DNA of 64,000 bases from Prochlorococcus marinus (GTDB taxonomy: Bacteria > Cyanobacteriota > Cyanobacteriia > PCC-6307 > Cyanobiaceae): the NCBI RefSeq assembly GCF_001180325.1, contig NZ_CVSZ01000035.1, forward strand, positions 124,001 through 188,000. Reading direction: 5' to 3'. Of this stretch, positions 38,363 through 48,615 are shown one piece after another. Position 1 is the stretch's first letter. Every line of letters starts with the position of its first letter. The notes beneath the pieces are model-generated. The model was given only the letters and a program-made list of their open reading frames with translations, had not been told where the DNA came from and did not search any database. Position numbers and translations under genes: made by a program.

Positions 38363-39276
38363 TTATTTAGCAAGTAATTAAATATTAATCCTGTGATTAA
38401 ACCAATTCCATTAAGAGTTTGAAATTTTATTGCTACGAATTTGCAATTTTTTATTGCATAAGGTTTTGCATACGAAGATTTTAATAAATTTATAAGTCTT
38501 ATTGCTTGAGGGAAACTAAGCAAATAAAGGATGCAAAACACTGGAATAAATCCATAAACTATTGTGAAAAGTTGAAAAATATATATTGTAAAAATTATCC
38601 AAGGCACAAATTGAGAACCTTTTTTTGCTCCTAAGCGTACTAAAGGTGAATTTTTCCCATGCTTTTTATCTTCAGAAATTTGATGAAAATGAGAACAAAA
38701 TAATACAAGAGTTGTTGCCAAGGAAGGTCCTGAACCAAGTAATAAAGAAACTTTCCATGGAATATCTTCGAAGTAAATATTAGACGGATTTAACGCAATT
38801 AAGACTGCAGAGTACGCAAAAGGTCCAAATGCAAGCCAGCATAATGGTTCTCCTAAACCTTGATAGCCCAATCTAAAAGGAGGACCTTGATATAAATATC
38901 CTAAGAAACAGCAAGCTGCCACCAACATAAAAATGTTTATACTTGTTGATACTGAAATAATTAAAATTATTAATAAACCAATAACTAAAGATGTATATGC
39001 AATAAATGAAATTATTTTTTTATTTTTTACAAGATTTACAATTGAATGGAATTTAAATTCATCGATTCCTGTTTCTGCGTCGTATAAATCATTAGTTAGA
39101 TTTTCCCAAAGTAATATCAAAATTGCAGCTAAAGTAAATGAAATCAAATTATAAATTTTTACCTCTTCATATTGATTGAGCAAGTAAGCCCCTGTTATTA
39201 AAACTGGAAGTATGGCAACAGAATAAAGAGGCCATTTTATTGCTTTTTTCCATAATTTTTTTTTATCTTCGTCCAT
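38359..39276 (-). CDS. menA: 1,4-Dihydroxy-2-naphthoate phytyltransferase (MenA)
   Basis: MenA attaches the phytyl (or prenyl) chain to DHNA in the membrane; in cyanobacteria this gives phylloquinone. The 305-residue protein has about eight hydrophobic segments and the prenyl-diphosphate site NLTNDLYDAETGIDE. The second Asp-rich site is weaker (HFHQISEDKKHGKNSP). It is the first gene of the menA-menC-menE run and divergent from menF by 101 bases. Confidence 0.92.
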   Translation of the reverse strand: MDEDKKKLWKKAIKWPLYSVAILPVLITGAYLLNQYEEVKIYNLISFTLAAILILLWENLTNDLYDAETGIDEFKFHSIVNLVKNKKIISFIAYTSLVIGLLIILIISVSTSINIFMLVAACCFLGYLYQGPPFRLGYQGLGEPLCWLAFGPFAYSAVLIALNPSNIYFEDIPWKVSLLLGSGPSLATTLVLFCSHFHQISEDKKHGKNSPLVRLGAKKGSQFVPWIIFTIYIFQLFTIVYGFIPVFCILYLLSFPQAIRLINLLKSSYAKPYAIKNCKFVAIKFQTLNGIGLITGLIFNYLLNK

Positions 39277-39328
39277 TTTTAATTAACACGCAAAATTAGA
39301 TAATTATTGAATGTAGTTTATAAATTGA

Positions 39329-39345
39329 GTTACATTTTTTACTTT
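39329..39345 (+). promoter_or_regulatory. Weak HLR1-like site in the menA/menF intergenic region
   Basis: GTTACATT (39329-39336) is a perfect half of the RpaB HLR1 element, KTTACAWW. TTTACTTT (39338-39345) matches 7 of 8, but the spacer is 1 base instead of 2. RpaB binds HLR1 pairs and controls photosystem I genes in related organisms, and these men genes make the photosystem I quinone. The defective spacer makes this only a suggestion. Confidence 0.2.
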
Positions 39346-39377
39346 ATTGCATCATTTTTAGTTATTTTCAATAAGTA

Positions 39378-40790
39378 ATGAAAAATGATTTAAACTTAAC
39401 AGATTTTTTAAAAGATGTATTTTCCTCTTTCGATAAGAAAGTTGAAAATTCTGGATTAGTAAGTATTTGTGTTGAGATTCCTTGTATTGATTTATTCCAA
39501 GTTTATGAATTGTTAATAAATCAATATCCGTTTTCTTCATTTTGGGAGGAATCTGATGGCATTTCATATATAGCTTTCGAGAAGTGTAAATATGTTACTC
39601 TGGATGGCCCAAAAAGATTTGAGGTAGCAAAAGAGTTTAATTCTGAGAATTTTAAAAATTTAATTAACTTAACTAATGAATCGCATAATTCTGCACTTTC
39701 AAAAATAATTTATTTATTTTCTTTCTCTGAAAATTTGAATAATAAGAATTTACCTTCAGATATCCCTAGTTTGGAAGCCATTTTGCCAAAAATATTAATT
39801 ACTAAAAGTGGCAAGAATTGCTGGTTAAGAATAAATGGTCATGTTGAAGGTAAATCATCATTAAGAGCATTAATTGAAGAAATATGGACAATTAGAAATC
39901 AAGTTATTAATTCTGGCTCAGAATTAATAAAATCATCTGGCTTAAAAACTAGTTTTGATTCCCCTTTTATTGACGATTTCTCGCGCTCCTTAGAAACTTC
40001 TAAAACAAACATGAAAAAAGTAGTAAATAGAGGAATTCAATTAGTAGATAAAGATATCCTCGAAAAGATAGTTTTAGCGAATAGGATTAAAATAAAACTG
40101 AAAAATAAATTAGATTTAGTAGAAATTTTAAAAAGATTTAAAAAGAATCAACCAAATACTTGTAGATACGTTTGGAAAAGGAATAGTAAGGATATTTTGT
40201 TTGGAGCATCTCCAGAAAAATTATTTTCTTACGCTAAACCTAATTTAACTTTAGAGGCTCTTGCTGGAACTATCTCTACTAATTCAAATTTTAAGAAACT
40301 CCTAAAAAGTACTAAAGACTTAAAGGAACATAATTATGTAATACAACATTTGATTAAATCTTTAGAAGTTTCAAAAATAACAAACTTTAAAAAAAGTGAT
40401 ATCAAGGTAAATTCATTTGGAGATATTTCTCATTTGCAAACACTCATTTTCTCTAAAGTTGACAATATTTGTCCTTTTGAATTGCTTAAAAACTTACATC
40501 CATCTCCAGCTGTTTGTGGATACCCAAAAAATGCAGCATTGGATTGGATAAACACTCTTGAGTCTTTTCCTAGAGGAAATTATGCTTCTCCAATGGGTTG
40601 GGTTGATTCATCAGGCAATGCTTCATTTCTTTTGGCAATAAGAGGCGCAAGATGTATTGAAGAAAATATTGAATTTACTGCAGGTTCAGGTATAGTTTCT
40701 GGCTCCGTTTTAGAGAAAGAAATAGATGAAATTAAATTAAAATTTGAATCTATAGTAAAACAGATATTTTGCGCTAAAAACCCTAGATAA
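39378..40790 (+). CDS. menF: Isochorismate synthase (MenF)
   Basis: MenF converts chorismate to isochorismate, the entry to phylloquinone synthesis. The 470-residue protein has the C-terminal chorismate-binding block: [43 protein letters not shown] and [23 protein letters not shown] (partly). The N-terminal 150 residues are poorly conserved. Salicylate synthase and EntC are related, but the menA-C-E neighbours settle the call. Its 3' end overlaps gshB by 8 bases. Confidence 0.92.
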   Translation: MKNDLNLTDFLKDVFSSFDKKVENSGLVSICVEIPCIDLFQVYELLINQYPFSSFWEESDGISYIAFEKCKYVTLDGPKRFEVAKEFNSENFKNLINLTNESHNSALSKIIYLFSFSENLNNKNLPSDIPSLEAILPKILITKSGKNCWLRINGHVEGKSSLRALIEEIWTIRNQVINSGSELIKSSGLKTSFDSPFIDDFSRSLETSKTNMKKVVNRGIQLVDKDILEKIVLANRIKIKLKNKLDLVEILKRFKKNQPNTCRYVWKRNSKDILFGASPEKLFSYAKPNLTLEALAGTISTNSNFKKLLKSTKDLKEHNYVIQHLIKSLEVSKITNFKKSDIKVNSFGDISHLQTLIFSKVDNICPFELLKNLHPSPAVCGYPKNAALDWINTLESFPRGNYASPMGWVDSSGNASFLLAIRGARCIEENIEFTAGSGIVSGSVLEKEIDEIKLKFESIVKQIFCAKNPR

Positions 40791-41706
40791 TTTCTACTAA
40801 TTTTTCAATAACTTCCTCTGAAACATTTTTATTAGATAAATTTTCTATTTCTCTTAAACCTGTTGGACTGGTTACATTAATCTCGCTAAGCATTCCATTA
40901 ATTACATCAATACCTACAAAAAATAAACCCTCATCTTTAAAGTGTTGAGATAATTCTGAGCAGATACTTTTTTCTTTTTCTGTTAATAATGTGGGTTCAG
41001 CCTTGCCTCCCATCGCTAAATTACTCCTAAAATCGCCTCCTTGAGGAATCCTATTTATTGATCCAATTGCTTCTCCGTTTACGATAATTATTCTTTTATC
41101 ACCCTCTACGACTTCAGGAATAAATTTTTGCATCATAACGGGTAATTCTTCTTGAGAAGTGATTAATTCAATGATTGATTTAATTCCTGGAGAATTTTTA
41201 TTTATCCTTATAACACCTTGACCACCTTTTCCTCCTAGAGGTTTTATGACTACTTCATTATTTATATTTGCAAAATTAATAAGATCTTTTACCTTACTCG
41301 CAACTATTGTAGGTGCCATTAAGTGGCTGTATCTTAAAGCACCTAGCTTTTCATTCCACGCTCTTAACGATGAAGGTTTGTTAATTACTTTTACTCCTTT
41401 TCTTTCGGCAACTTCTAAAAGATGAGTTGCATATAAATAAGCCTCATTTACAGGAGGATCTTTTCTCATCCAAATGCAATTAAATTCGGCGAGAGGTATG
41501 CATTCATTCTCTTTGAAAGAAATCCATGGAATCACTTCAACTTTTACGGAAGATGCCCATACTTCATCACCTCTAGCTTCCAGGTCTTGAGGAGTACAAC
41601 TCCAGATTTCAATATTTTTTTTTGATGATGCTTGCATTAATGCAGCAGTTGAATCTTTTAAGGGATTTATATTTTTAATTGGATCTATTACGAATAGAAA
41701 TTTCAT
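40783..41706 (-). CDS. gshB: Glutathione synthetase (GshB)
   Basis: GshB joins gamma-glutamylcysteine and glycine, using ATP. The 307-residue ATP-grasp protein has the start [10 protein letters not shown], the block [21 protein letters not shown] (partly), [14 protein letters not shown] and the C-terminal [13 protein letters not shown]. It is 5 bases after the glutaredoxin gene on the minus strand, so they are one operon with linked function. Confidence 0.95.
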   Translation of the reverse strand: MKFLFVIDPIKNINPLKDSTAALMQASSKKNIEIWSCTPQDLEARGDEVWASSVKVEVIPWISFKENECIPLAEFNCIWMRKDPPVNEAYLYATHLLEVAERKGVKVINKPSSLRAWNEKLGALRYSHLMAPTIVASKVKDLINFANINNEVVIKPLGGKGGQGVIRINKNSPGIKSIIELITSQEELPVMMQKFIPEVVEGDKRIIIVNGEAIGSINRIPQGGDFRSNLAMGGKAEPTLLTEKEKSICSELSQHFKDEGLFFVGIDVINGMLSEINVTSPTGLREIENLSNKNVSEEVIEKLVEII

Positions 41707-41711
41707 AAGAT

Positions 41712-41966
41712 CTAGTTTAATAATGCTTCTAATTTATTTTCATTTTCTAATGCATACAGATCATCACAGCCTCCGATACCCTCATTATCTATAAATATTT
41801 GTGGTAATGTTCTTCTACCATCAGCTCTTTCAATCATCAATGCTCTGGCATCTTCGTCGCCATCTATTTTATATTCTGTAAAATTTACATTTTTTTTCTT
41901 GAGTAGTGATTTTGCTCGAATACAGAATGGGCAATATTGCCAAGTATAAATTTCAACTTTGGACAT
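41712..41966 (-). CDS. grxC: Glutaredoxin (GrxC type)
   Basis: A small glutathione-dependent disulfide reductase of 84 residues. The dithiol active site is CPFC (Cys12 and Cys15), followed by AKSLLKKKN and the GSH-binding [20 protein letters not shown] (partly: [17 protein letters not shown]). It is upstream of gshB with 5 bases between, and the pair makes and uses glutathione. Confidence 0.96.
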   Translation of the reverse strand: MSKVEIYTWQYCPFCIRAKSLLKKKNVNFTEYKIDGDEDARALMIERADGRRTLPQIFIDNEGIGGCDDLYALENENKLEALLN

Positions 41967-42042
41967 TTTTTTAAAATAATACTTAGTTTATACTATTAAA
42001 CAAAAGTGCTTGTTAGATTATAAATAACGATTAAATTCTATT

Positions 42043-43165
42043 TTGATAGATATTACAGATTTCAAAAAAGATCTTTCGGAACTAACAGAGCGCCTGGGTA
42101 ATGCTCAGGATTGTCTTTGACGTTCCAAGATTAAAAGCAAAAAGGAAAGAGTTAGAGCAAATTTCTGCTCAGCCTGAATTTTGGGATAATCAAGAAGAAG
42201 CTAAAAAGCAAATGTTAATCCTTGATGATGTCAAAGCACAACTCGAATTGTTAGATAAATGGAAAACTTTTATTTCTGATGCTAATGCCTCTCTTGAGCT
42301 TTATTCTCTAGAACCCGAAGAGGAAATGATTTTAGAATCGCAGCTGGGATTAAAGAAATTAAGAGAGAATTTGGATAAATGGGAATTTGAAAGATTGTTA
42401 TGTGGTGAATACGATAAGGAAGGAGCAGTAGTTTCTATTAACGCAGGTGCGGGTGGAACAGATGCGCAGGATTGGGTAGAGATATTATTAAGAATGTACT
42501 CTAGATGGGCCGATAATAATCAAATGAGCCTTGTCATTAATGAATTATCTCAAGGAGAAGAAGCAGGTATTAAAAGTGTAACGTTCGAAATTGATGGAAA
42601 ATATGCATATGGCTATCTGCAACATGAAAAAGGAACTCATAGATTAGTAAGAATTTCTCCTTTTAATGCCAATGGCAAAAGACAAACCAGCTTTGCTGGG
42701 GTAGAGGTTATGCCAAAATTAGATGATAATATTTCACTTGATATACCTGAAAAAGATTTAGAAATTACAACGAGTAGATCCGGTGGAGCTGGAGGACAAA
42801 ATGTTAATAAAGTAGAAACAGCAGTGAGAATTGTTCATTTGCCTTCAGGGATTTCAGTAAGATGTACTCAAGAAAGATCTCAATTACAAAATAAAGAAAA
42901 AGCTATGTTACTTTTAAAGTCTAAACTATTAGTGATTGCTAAAGAACAACGAGCTGCTGAAGTCGCTGATATTAAAGGTGATATTGTGGAAGCTGCATGG
43001 GGCAATCAAATAAGAAATTATGTTTTCCATCCCTATCAAATGGTAAAAGATCTTAGGACTATGCAGGAGACTAATGAGTTAGATAGTGTTTTAGATGGTG
43101 GACTTGACCCATTTATTCATGAATTATTACGTATGAATATTTCTTCTAATGAATCTATTGAATGA
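42043..43165 (+). CDS. prfB: Peptide chain release factor 2 (PrfB) with +1 programmed frameshift
   Basis: RF2 ends translation at UGA and UAA. It is made from two frames: residues 1-25 from a TTG at 42043 (or ATT at 42040) end at an in-frame UGA at 42118-42120 in the slippery sequence CTT-TGA-C; after a +1 shift, reading continues at 42119 ([13 protein letters not shown]) to 43165. The full product is 373 residues, near the usual length. An SD-like AGGA (42107-42110) sits 4 bases upstream of CTT, as in the known prfB site. The recognition tripeptide SPF and the GGQ motif (GGAGGQNVN) are present. The ATG at 42101 is in the shifted frame and is probably not a start. Confidence 0.92.
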
Positions 43166-43168
43166 TTA

Positions 43169-43351
43169 ATGGAAAATAAAAACGAAATTTTAGAAAAAAA
43201 AGTTTCTCCTCCAAGCTTTATCAAGCTTGCTATGAGAAATATGGTAAGGAAAGGCTCAAAAAGTATTTCTCATTTTTCAATAACCTTTCTGGTTTTAATT
43301 GGGATATTAATACTTGTGGCCACAATAGGTAAGCCCAATATTCCAGTTTAA
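43169..43351 (+). CDS. Small DUF3285-type membrane protein
   Basis: A 60-residue protein with a single hydrophobic segment (about 37-54, HFSITFLVLIGILILVAT) and a basic N-terminal half (SFIKLAMRNMVRKGSK). It resembles the small cyanobacterial DUF3285 proteins of unknown function. The start is ATG at 43169, 3 bases after the prfB stop, and it is 6 bases before ybeY, so it is inside the prfB-ybeY-dgkA-trpG run. Confidence 0.8.
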   Translation: MENKNEILEKKVSPPSFIKLAMRNMVRKGSKSISHFSITFLVLIGILILVATIGKPNIPV

Positions 43352-43357
43352 GAATGT

Positions 43358-43897
43358 ATGAAAGAAAAAATTATTTCTGAAATAAATTTAGATTTGGTTT
43401 TTCAATGTAATGATTTCTCTCAATTTTCAAATAAGTTAAAAGATACTAAAACTCATCTTATTTTTGAATCTATTTTTTGGGAGAAAGTTTTTTTATCTTG
43501 GATAAATACTATATTAAAAAAAGAGGATTATGAATTACCAAATTATATTTTTGAAAAAAAATCTTTTTCATTAGGCTTACAGATAATATCTAATCAAGAA
43601 ATTGCTTCTTTGAATAAGAAATGGATGCAAAAAAATGGTCCAACTGATGTTCTATCTTTTCCAATTATTTCTGATGAATCTCTAAATAATTTAGATCATA
43701 TAGAGTTGGGAGATATTTTTATATCATTAGAGATGGCACTTGAGCAATCTTATGAATATAAACATTCAATCTATAGAGAGATGATCTGGTTGGCTAGTCA
43801 TGGATTTTTACATCTTTTGGGATGGGAACATGATAATGAGCATGATTTAGAAAATATGTTAAATTTCCAAGAATATTTAATTACTCGATTAGATTAA
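43358..43897 (+). CDS. ybeY: Endoribonuclease YbeY
   Basis: YbeY is a metal-dependent RNase for 16S rRNA 3' maturation and ribosome quality control. The 179-residue protein has the zinc triad [11 protein letters not shown] (HxxxHxxxxxH) and the block [17 protein letters not shown], which are diagnostic. The N-terminal 30 residues are poorly conserved. It sits 6 bases after the small DUF3285 gene and 6 bases before dgkA. The ybeY-dgkA pairing is common in bacteria. Confidence 0.93.
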   Translation: MKEKIISEINLDLVFQCNDFSQFSNKLKDTKTHLIFESIFWEKVFLSWINTILKKEDYELPNYIFEKKSFSLGLQIISNQEIASLNKKWMQKNGPTDVLSFPIISDESLNNLDHIELGDIFISLEMALEQSYEYKHSIYREMIWLASHGFLHLLGWEHDNEHDLENMLNFQEYLITRLD

Positions 43898-43903
43898 AAA
43901 TAA

Positions 43904-44314
43904 ATGGAAAAAAAAATAAACTATTTAGAAAATAGAAAAGAATCATACAAAACTTCTAGTAATGTATTTATAAGTTTTAAGTATGCTTTCAGTGGTATTA
44001 GTTATGTATTAAAAACTTCAAGAAATTTTAAAATTCAATTAATTTTTGCAGTTACAAGTTTAATAATTGGTTTTTTACTAAAAATTAGTCTAAGTAATTA
44101 TGTTATTTTGATTGCAACAATAATGTCTGTTTTAATATTAGAAATATTGAACACATCTATTGAATCAATCGTTGATTTAGTAGTGAAAAAAGAATTTAGT
44201 ATTTTGGCTAAAATTTCAAAAGATACTTCTGCAGGAGCAGTATTATTAGCTTCCATTAATTCTGTTATTATTGCTGTATATATCTTTGTTCCTAAAATAA
44301 AGTTGTTATTTTAA
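43904..44314 (+). CDS. dgkA: Diacylglycerol kinase (DgkA)
   Basis: An integral-membrane kinase that phosphorylates diacylglycerol or undecaprenol. The 136-residue protein has three hydrophobic segments (about 52-70, 72-88, 112-132) and the active-site EILNTSIESIVDLV. The start is ATG at 43904, 6 bases after ybeY. It follows the usual ybeY-dgkA pairing and is 12 bases before trpG. Confidence 0.9.
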   Translation: MEKKINYLENRKESYKTSSNVFISFKYAFSGISYVLKTSRNFKIQLIFAVTSLIIGFLLKISLSNYVILIATIMSVLILEILNTSIESIVDLVVKKEFSILAKISKDTSAGAVLLASINSVIIAVYIFVPKIKLLF

Positions 44315-44326
44315 ATCCATATAAAT

Positions 44327-44923
44327 ATGTTTCTTGTTATTGATAATTACGATAGTTTTACTTATAACCTTGTTCAATATTTAGGAGAACTTTCAGTTGA
44401 GCATGAAATAACTAAAGAATTAATAGTTAAAAGAAATGATGAAATTACTTTAGAAGAAATTATCAAACTAAATCCTGGTGGAATTCTCTTATCTCCAGGT
44501 CCAGGTAATCCAGATCAATCTGGAATTTGTCTGCCAATTCTAAAAAAATTATCTAAAAATATTCCGACCTTGGGAGTTTGTTTAGGTCATCAAGCTTTGG
44601 CCCAAGCTTTTGGAGGTAAGGTTATAGTTGGGAAAGAACTTATGCATGGTAAGACATCCAAAATATTTCATAATCAAAAAGGATTGTTTAAAGATATCGA
44701 GACTCCATTTTTGGCTACTAGATACCATAGTCTTATAGTTGATTCAAGTTCTTTACCATCTTGTTTCGACATAACTGCGACTTTAGAAGACTCAACAATT
44801 ATGGCTATCTCTCATAAAGAATATAAAAATTTACATGGGGTACAGTTCCATCCTGAAAGTGTGTTGACGCAATTTGGTCATAAATTAATTAGTAATTTTC
44901 TAAAAATGGCTGAACAAAAGTAA
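44327..44923 (+). CDS. trpG: Anthranilate synthase glutamine amidotransferase subunit
   Basis: TrpG (and in many bacteria also PabA) supplies ammonia from glutamine for anthranilate or aminodeoxychorismate synthesis. The 198-residue protein has the class I triad: Cys85 in GVCLGHQA, His175 and Glu177 in GVQFHPESVLT. It starts LVIDNYDSFTYNLVQYLG. No trpE or pabB is nearby, so a shared use in both pathways is possible. Confidence 0.93.
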   Translation: MFLVIDNYDSFTYNLVQYLGELSVEHEITKELIVKRNDEITLEEIIKLNPGGILLSPGPGNPDQSGICLPILKKLSKNIPTLGVCLGHQALAQAFGGKVIVGKELMHGKTSKIFHNQKGLFKDIETPFLATRYHSLIVDSSSLPSCFDITATLEDSTIMAISHKEYKNLHGVQFHPESVLTQFGHKLISNFLKMAEQK

Positions 44924-44942
44924 AATAAAAAAAAATAATATT

Positions 44943-45668
44943 ATGATTTCTCAAATTAAAAACTTTTTATTTTTGATATTAGTTAGCTCTTTTTTACCTA
45001 CCTCATTATTGGCAAGGAACTTAGGAATAAAAAGTTTGGGACATAGTAGTTTTTTAATTACTAGTGCAGATAAATCTATTCTTATAAATCCCTTTAAAGC
45101 AATAGGTTGTGCAAGTAATTTAAAGGAGCCAAAAGTAGTCAACGTAGATTTTATTTTGGCTAGTTCTAGGCTTCCAGATGAAGGCTATAACCCTAATGAT
45201 CAATTAATGTTTGTTGAGCCAGGAATCTATCAATTTGAGGATATTTTATTAAATGGAATTTCTGTACCACATGACAGAGTAGATGGAAGAAGATTTGGGA
45301 TGGCAACTGTTTGGAGTTGGGAGCAGAATGATCTTAAAATTGTTCATATGGGAGGAGCTGCTGGTGATATTGATATAAACAGTCAAATTATTTTGTCTGG
45401 TCCAGATATATTGTTTATTTCAATTGGAGGAGGAATAAAATCTTACAATGGTAAAGAAGCCTCAAAAATAGTTAAGCTTCTAAAACCTAATTTAGTTATT
45501 CCTGTTCACTTTGAACGCGGCAAAAAAATCAATAAAGAATGTGATTTCTCAAATGCTGATTTATTTATCGAAAATATGAAAGATTTTAAAGTAAAATATG
45601 TTGGAAAAGATTTTCAAATAAAACCTAAAAGAATCGATCAAAATACAATTTATATTTTCAGTAATTAA
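44943..45668 (+). CDS. Metallo-beta-lactamase-fold protein with degenerate metal site
   Basis: A 241-residue protein with a signal-peptide-like start (MISQIKNFLFLILVSSFLPTS) and an UlaG-like MBL fold: LGHSSFLIT, ILINPF, IVHMGGAAGD, PNLVIPVHFERG. The usual zinc motif HxHxDH is missing; the same place (73-79) reads ASSRLPD. The later Asp of the HxGD block is also gone. Only His34, His135 and His189 remain. It may still bind a metal or have become non-enzymatic and exported. The relation to its neighbours is not clear; its stop overlaps hisC by 4 bases. Confidence 0.8.
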   Translation: MISQIKNFLFLILVSSFLPTSLLARNLGIKSLGHSSFLITSADKSILINPFKAIGCASNLKEPKVVNVDFILASSRLPDEGYNPNDQLMFVEPGIYQFEDILLNGISVPHDRVDGRRFGMATVWSWEQNDLKIVHMGGAAGDIDINSQIILSGPDILFISIGGGIKSYNGKEASKIVKLLKPNLVIPVHFERGKKINKECDFSNADLFIENMKDFKVKYVGKDFQIKPKRIDQNTIYIFSN

Positions 45669-46774
45669 TTTTTTAAATCTAATATCTTGTAATTGTCCCA
45701 GAAAAAAATCATTTGTTCTTTAGTTCCAATACTAACCCTTATAGAATTACCGATATCTTTTTTGTTTTCCATACTTCTAATAAGAATACCTTTTTCTCTC
45801 ATCTGTTGTATTAAGATTTTAGGATCTTTTTTTGGCCAAATTAAAAAATAATTACCTCCACTAAAGTGAGTTCTGATTTTTGTTGATCTAAATTTATTTA
45901 AAATCCATTCCCTCGCCTTTTTTACTTCTAAAACATAATTATCAATATATGATTTGTCTTTAAGTGCTGCTAATGCAGCTGTTATAGCAAAGCTGTTTAC
46001 ATCATATGGTCCTGTAACTTTATTAATGTACTGAATTAAACTTTTATTGCCAAAAGCAAAACCTATTCTTAAACCAGCTAGACCTGCAGTTTTTGAAAGA
46101 GATTGGATTATTAGTATATTTTTATTCTTTTCAAAATCTATCGATTCAAGAAGACTATCTCCATTAAATTTTTCATATAGTTCATCAACAACTATTAATG
46201 AATCGTTATTGATATTGGCTAAATTAATTATTTCATGAGAGCTCAGAACAGTTCCTGTTGGATTATTTGGATTGCAAATAAATATTAACTTTGGATTATG
46301 CTTTATTATTTTTTCCCTAAATTCTTCGATAGGGAATAGAAAATTTTCTCCAATGTAAGAACAACTTATTTTTTTCATTCCTCGGATTTCTGCACAAGGA
46401 GAATAGTAACCAAAAGTTGGATTTGTGGTTAGAAATATTTGATCTTTTTCTCCAAAGCAATTGAAAATTGCATTTATTGCTGCATCTGCTCCATTGAAAA
46501 TTCCGATTTCATCATTACCAAATTTTCTTGAATCAAGATATTTATCACATAAAAATTTTTTTAAAAAATTATATTCTGGATAAATTGAAATTTCATCTAA
46601 TTTTATCGCTTGTAATGCCTCTAGAACCTTAGGACTTGGACCTAAAGTATTTTCATTGAAGTCTAAGCGGAGTAAATTTCTTCTATTTTCTAAAGGTGCA
46701 GAGTAAGACTGCATATTTATTATTTCTTCTCTTGGTTTTGGGAAAAGATTATTTAATGGATCAAAATCATTCAT
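45665..46774 (-). CDS. hisC: Histidinol-phosphate aminotransferase (HisC)
   Basis: A 369-residue PLP aminotransferase of fold type I. Its PLP lysine is Lys228 in QSLSKTAGLAGLRIGF, with the blocks NPNNPTGTV and VVDELYEKF. The start LRLDFNENTLGPSP is typical of HisC. It begins 1 base into the argS stop (TAATG), so they are coupled. The second aminotransferase at 60512 is the likely cobalamin-branch relative. Confidence 0.9.
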   Translation of the reverse strand: MNDFDPLNNLFPKPREEIINMQSYSAPLENRRNLLRLDFNENTLGPSPKVLEALQAIKLDEISIYPEYNFLKKFLCDKYLDSRKFGNDEIGIFNGADAAINAIFNCFGEKDQIFLTTNPTFGYYSPCAEIRGMKKISCSYIGENFLFPIEEFREKIIKHNPKLIFICNPNNPTGTVLSSHEIINLANINNDSLIVVDELYEKFNGDSLLESIDFEKNKNILIIQSLSKTAGLAGLRIGFAFGNKSLIQYINKVTGPYDVNSFAITAALAALKDKSYIDNYVLEVKKAREWILNKFRSTKIRTHFSGGNYFLIWPKKDPKILIQQMREKGILIRSMENKKDIGNSIRVSIGTKEQMIFFWDNYKILDLKN

Positions 46775-48588
46775 TACATTCTTTCTAAAGTTTCAATTCC
46801 TAAAAGCTCTAAGCTTAATTTTAGTGTTTTTGCAGTTAGGTCACATAAATTAAGCCTAGAAATTTTTATATTTTTTTCTTCTTTGAGGATTGGAACTTGA
46901 TCATAGAATCTATTAAAAGTCTGACATAGCTCGAATAGATAATTGCATAATCTATTTGGCATTAAGTCTTTTTCAATAGAAATTATGACTTCATCGAACT
47001 TAAGTAATTTTCTGATAAGTTTCCACTCAGATTTATGTTCATAATTTATGTACTGAAAATCTTTAGAGTCATAAACAAAATTATTTTTTCTTTTAATTCC
47101 TAAAATTCTTACAAGTGTATATAACAAGTAAGGAGCAGTATTACCATTTAGGGAAAGCATTTTATCAAAACTAAATTGATAATTGGTAATCCTATTTTGA
47201 CTTAAATCTGCATACTTAACAGCTCCTAATCCAATAATTCTTGAAGTATTTGCAATAAACTCTTCGGTCTCATAACGATCTTCATCTTCTAATCTTTTCA
47301 ATAAATCTTCTTTTGCTCTTCTAACTGCTTCATTTAATAAATCTTTTAGGCGTATTGTTTCACCTTCTCTTGTCTTTAGTTTTTTGCCATCAATTCCTTG
47401 AACTAACCCAAAAGGGACATGGTCTACTTGACAATTATCTGGGATCCATTTTGCTTTTTTTGCAACTTGAAAAACTCCAGCAAAATGATTTGCTTGCCCA
47501 TGATCAGTTACATAAATAATTCTTGAGGCATCATCGCCATTAGGAGGTTTATTGAATCTGTATCTTATAGCAGCAAGATCTGTAGTGGCATAATTAAAAC
47601 CCCCATCTTTTTTTTGAATAATTAGCGGTAAAGGTTTGCCTTCTTTATTAGTCATCCCATCTAAAAATACACATTTTGCTCCTTGATCTTCTACTAATAT
47701 TTTTTCTAAATTCAAATCATCAATAACTGATTTTAAGAAGGGATTATAAAAAGACTCACCTCTTTCTTCTATTTTTATTTTTAAATTTTTATAGATTTCA
47801 TCAAATTCTTTCCTTGATTGATCACATAATAATTTCCAAGCTTTAATCGATTTAATATCTCCACTTTGTAACTTAACTACTTCCTCTCTAGATCTTTTTT
47901 GGAATTCAGATTCGTTATCAAATCTTTTTTTTGATTCTTTATAAAATTCAACTAAATCACTTATTTTGATCTTTCCTATTTCTTCTAGATTATTTGAATA
48001 TAAATCTTTGAGCTGAGTAATAAGCATGCCAAATTGTGTTCCCCAATCACCAACATGATTGAGTCTTAATACTTCATAACCTCTTAACTCGAAAATTCTA
48101 GATATTGAGTCACCTATTATTGTTGATCTTAAATGCCCTACATGCATTTCTTTAGCAATATTAGGGCTAGAAAAATCTACAATAACTTTATTGGACAAAC
48201 CACTATCTAAATCTTTTCTAATTAGAGGTATGCCAGACCTATTGCATTGAATATTTGACTTAATTTCATTTATTAGAACCTCATCTTTTAATTTTATATT
48301 TATAAATCCAGGTCCAGCTATTTCTAGACTCTTACATAATTTTGATATGTTTTTATTTTTATTTAAAAGGTTAATAAAATCATTAGAAATATCTCTTGGG
48401 TTCTTTTTATATATTTTAGATAAACTTAAACAAACATTACATTGATAATCACCAAATTCCTCTTTTGATGATTGTGTAATTAAATTTTTTCGAAGAATTT
48501 CGAATTCTCCTTTTTTATCATTTTTTTCAAGACTATCTAAAAGAGATTGTTCAAATTGTTTTGTTAATTCTTTAAAAATGATTAGCAT
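46774..48588 (-). CDS. argS: Arginyl-tRNA synthetase
   Basis: A class I synthetase of 604 residues. The HIGH motif is HVGHLRSTI after SPNIAKEM. In place of KMSK the protein reads [16 protein letters not shown], a known ArgS variation in cyanobacteria. The Add1 domain is at the N-terminus and the DALR anticodon-binding domain is at the C-terminus. It overlaps hisC by one base and is 27 bases after nadC on the same strand. Confidence 0.96.
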   Translation of the reverse strand: MLIIFKELTKQFEQSLLDSLEKNDKKGEFEILRKNLITQSSKEEFGDYQCNVCLSLSKIYKKNPRDISNDFINLLNKNKNISKLCKSLEIAGPGFINIKLKDEVLINEIKSNIQCNRSGIPLIRKDLDSGLSNKVIVDFSSPNIAKEMHVGHLRSTIIGDSISRIFELRGYEVLRLNHVGDWGTQFGMLITQLKDLYSNNLEEIGKIKISDLVEFYKESKKRFDNESEFQKRSREEVVKLQSGDIKSIKAWKLLCDQSRKEFDEIYKNLKIKIEERGESFYNPFLKSVIDDLNLEKILVEDQGAKCVFLDGMTNKEGKPLPLIIQKKDGGFNYATTDLAAIRYRFNKPPNGDDASRIIYVTDHGQANHFAGVFQVAKKAKWIPDNCQVDHVPFGLVQGIDGKKLKTREGETIRLKDLLNEAVRRAKEDLLKRLEDEDRYETEEFIANTSRIIGLGAVKYADLSQNRITNYQFSFDKMLSLNGNTAPYLLYTLVRILGIKRKNNFVYDSKDFQYINYEHKSEWKLIRKLLKFDEVIISIEKDLMPNRLCNYLFELCQTFNRFYDQVPILKEEKNIKISRLNLCDLTAKTLKLSLELLGIETLERM

Positions 48589-48615
48589 TAATTATTCAAT
48601 TATTTATCTATATAA

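Noticed and set aside
42101-42118. ATG at 42101 as the prfB start
   Set aside because: It is in the +1 frame and gives an N-terminus (MLRIV) unlike RF2; the in-frame leader and slippery stop upstream explain the gene better.
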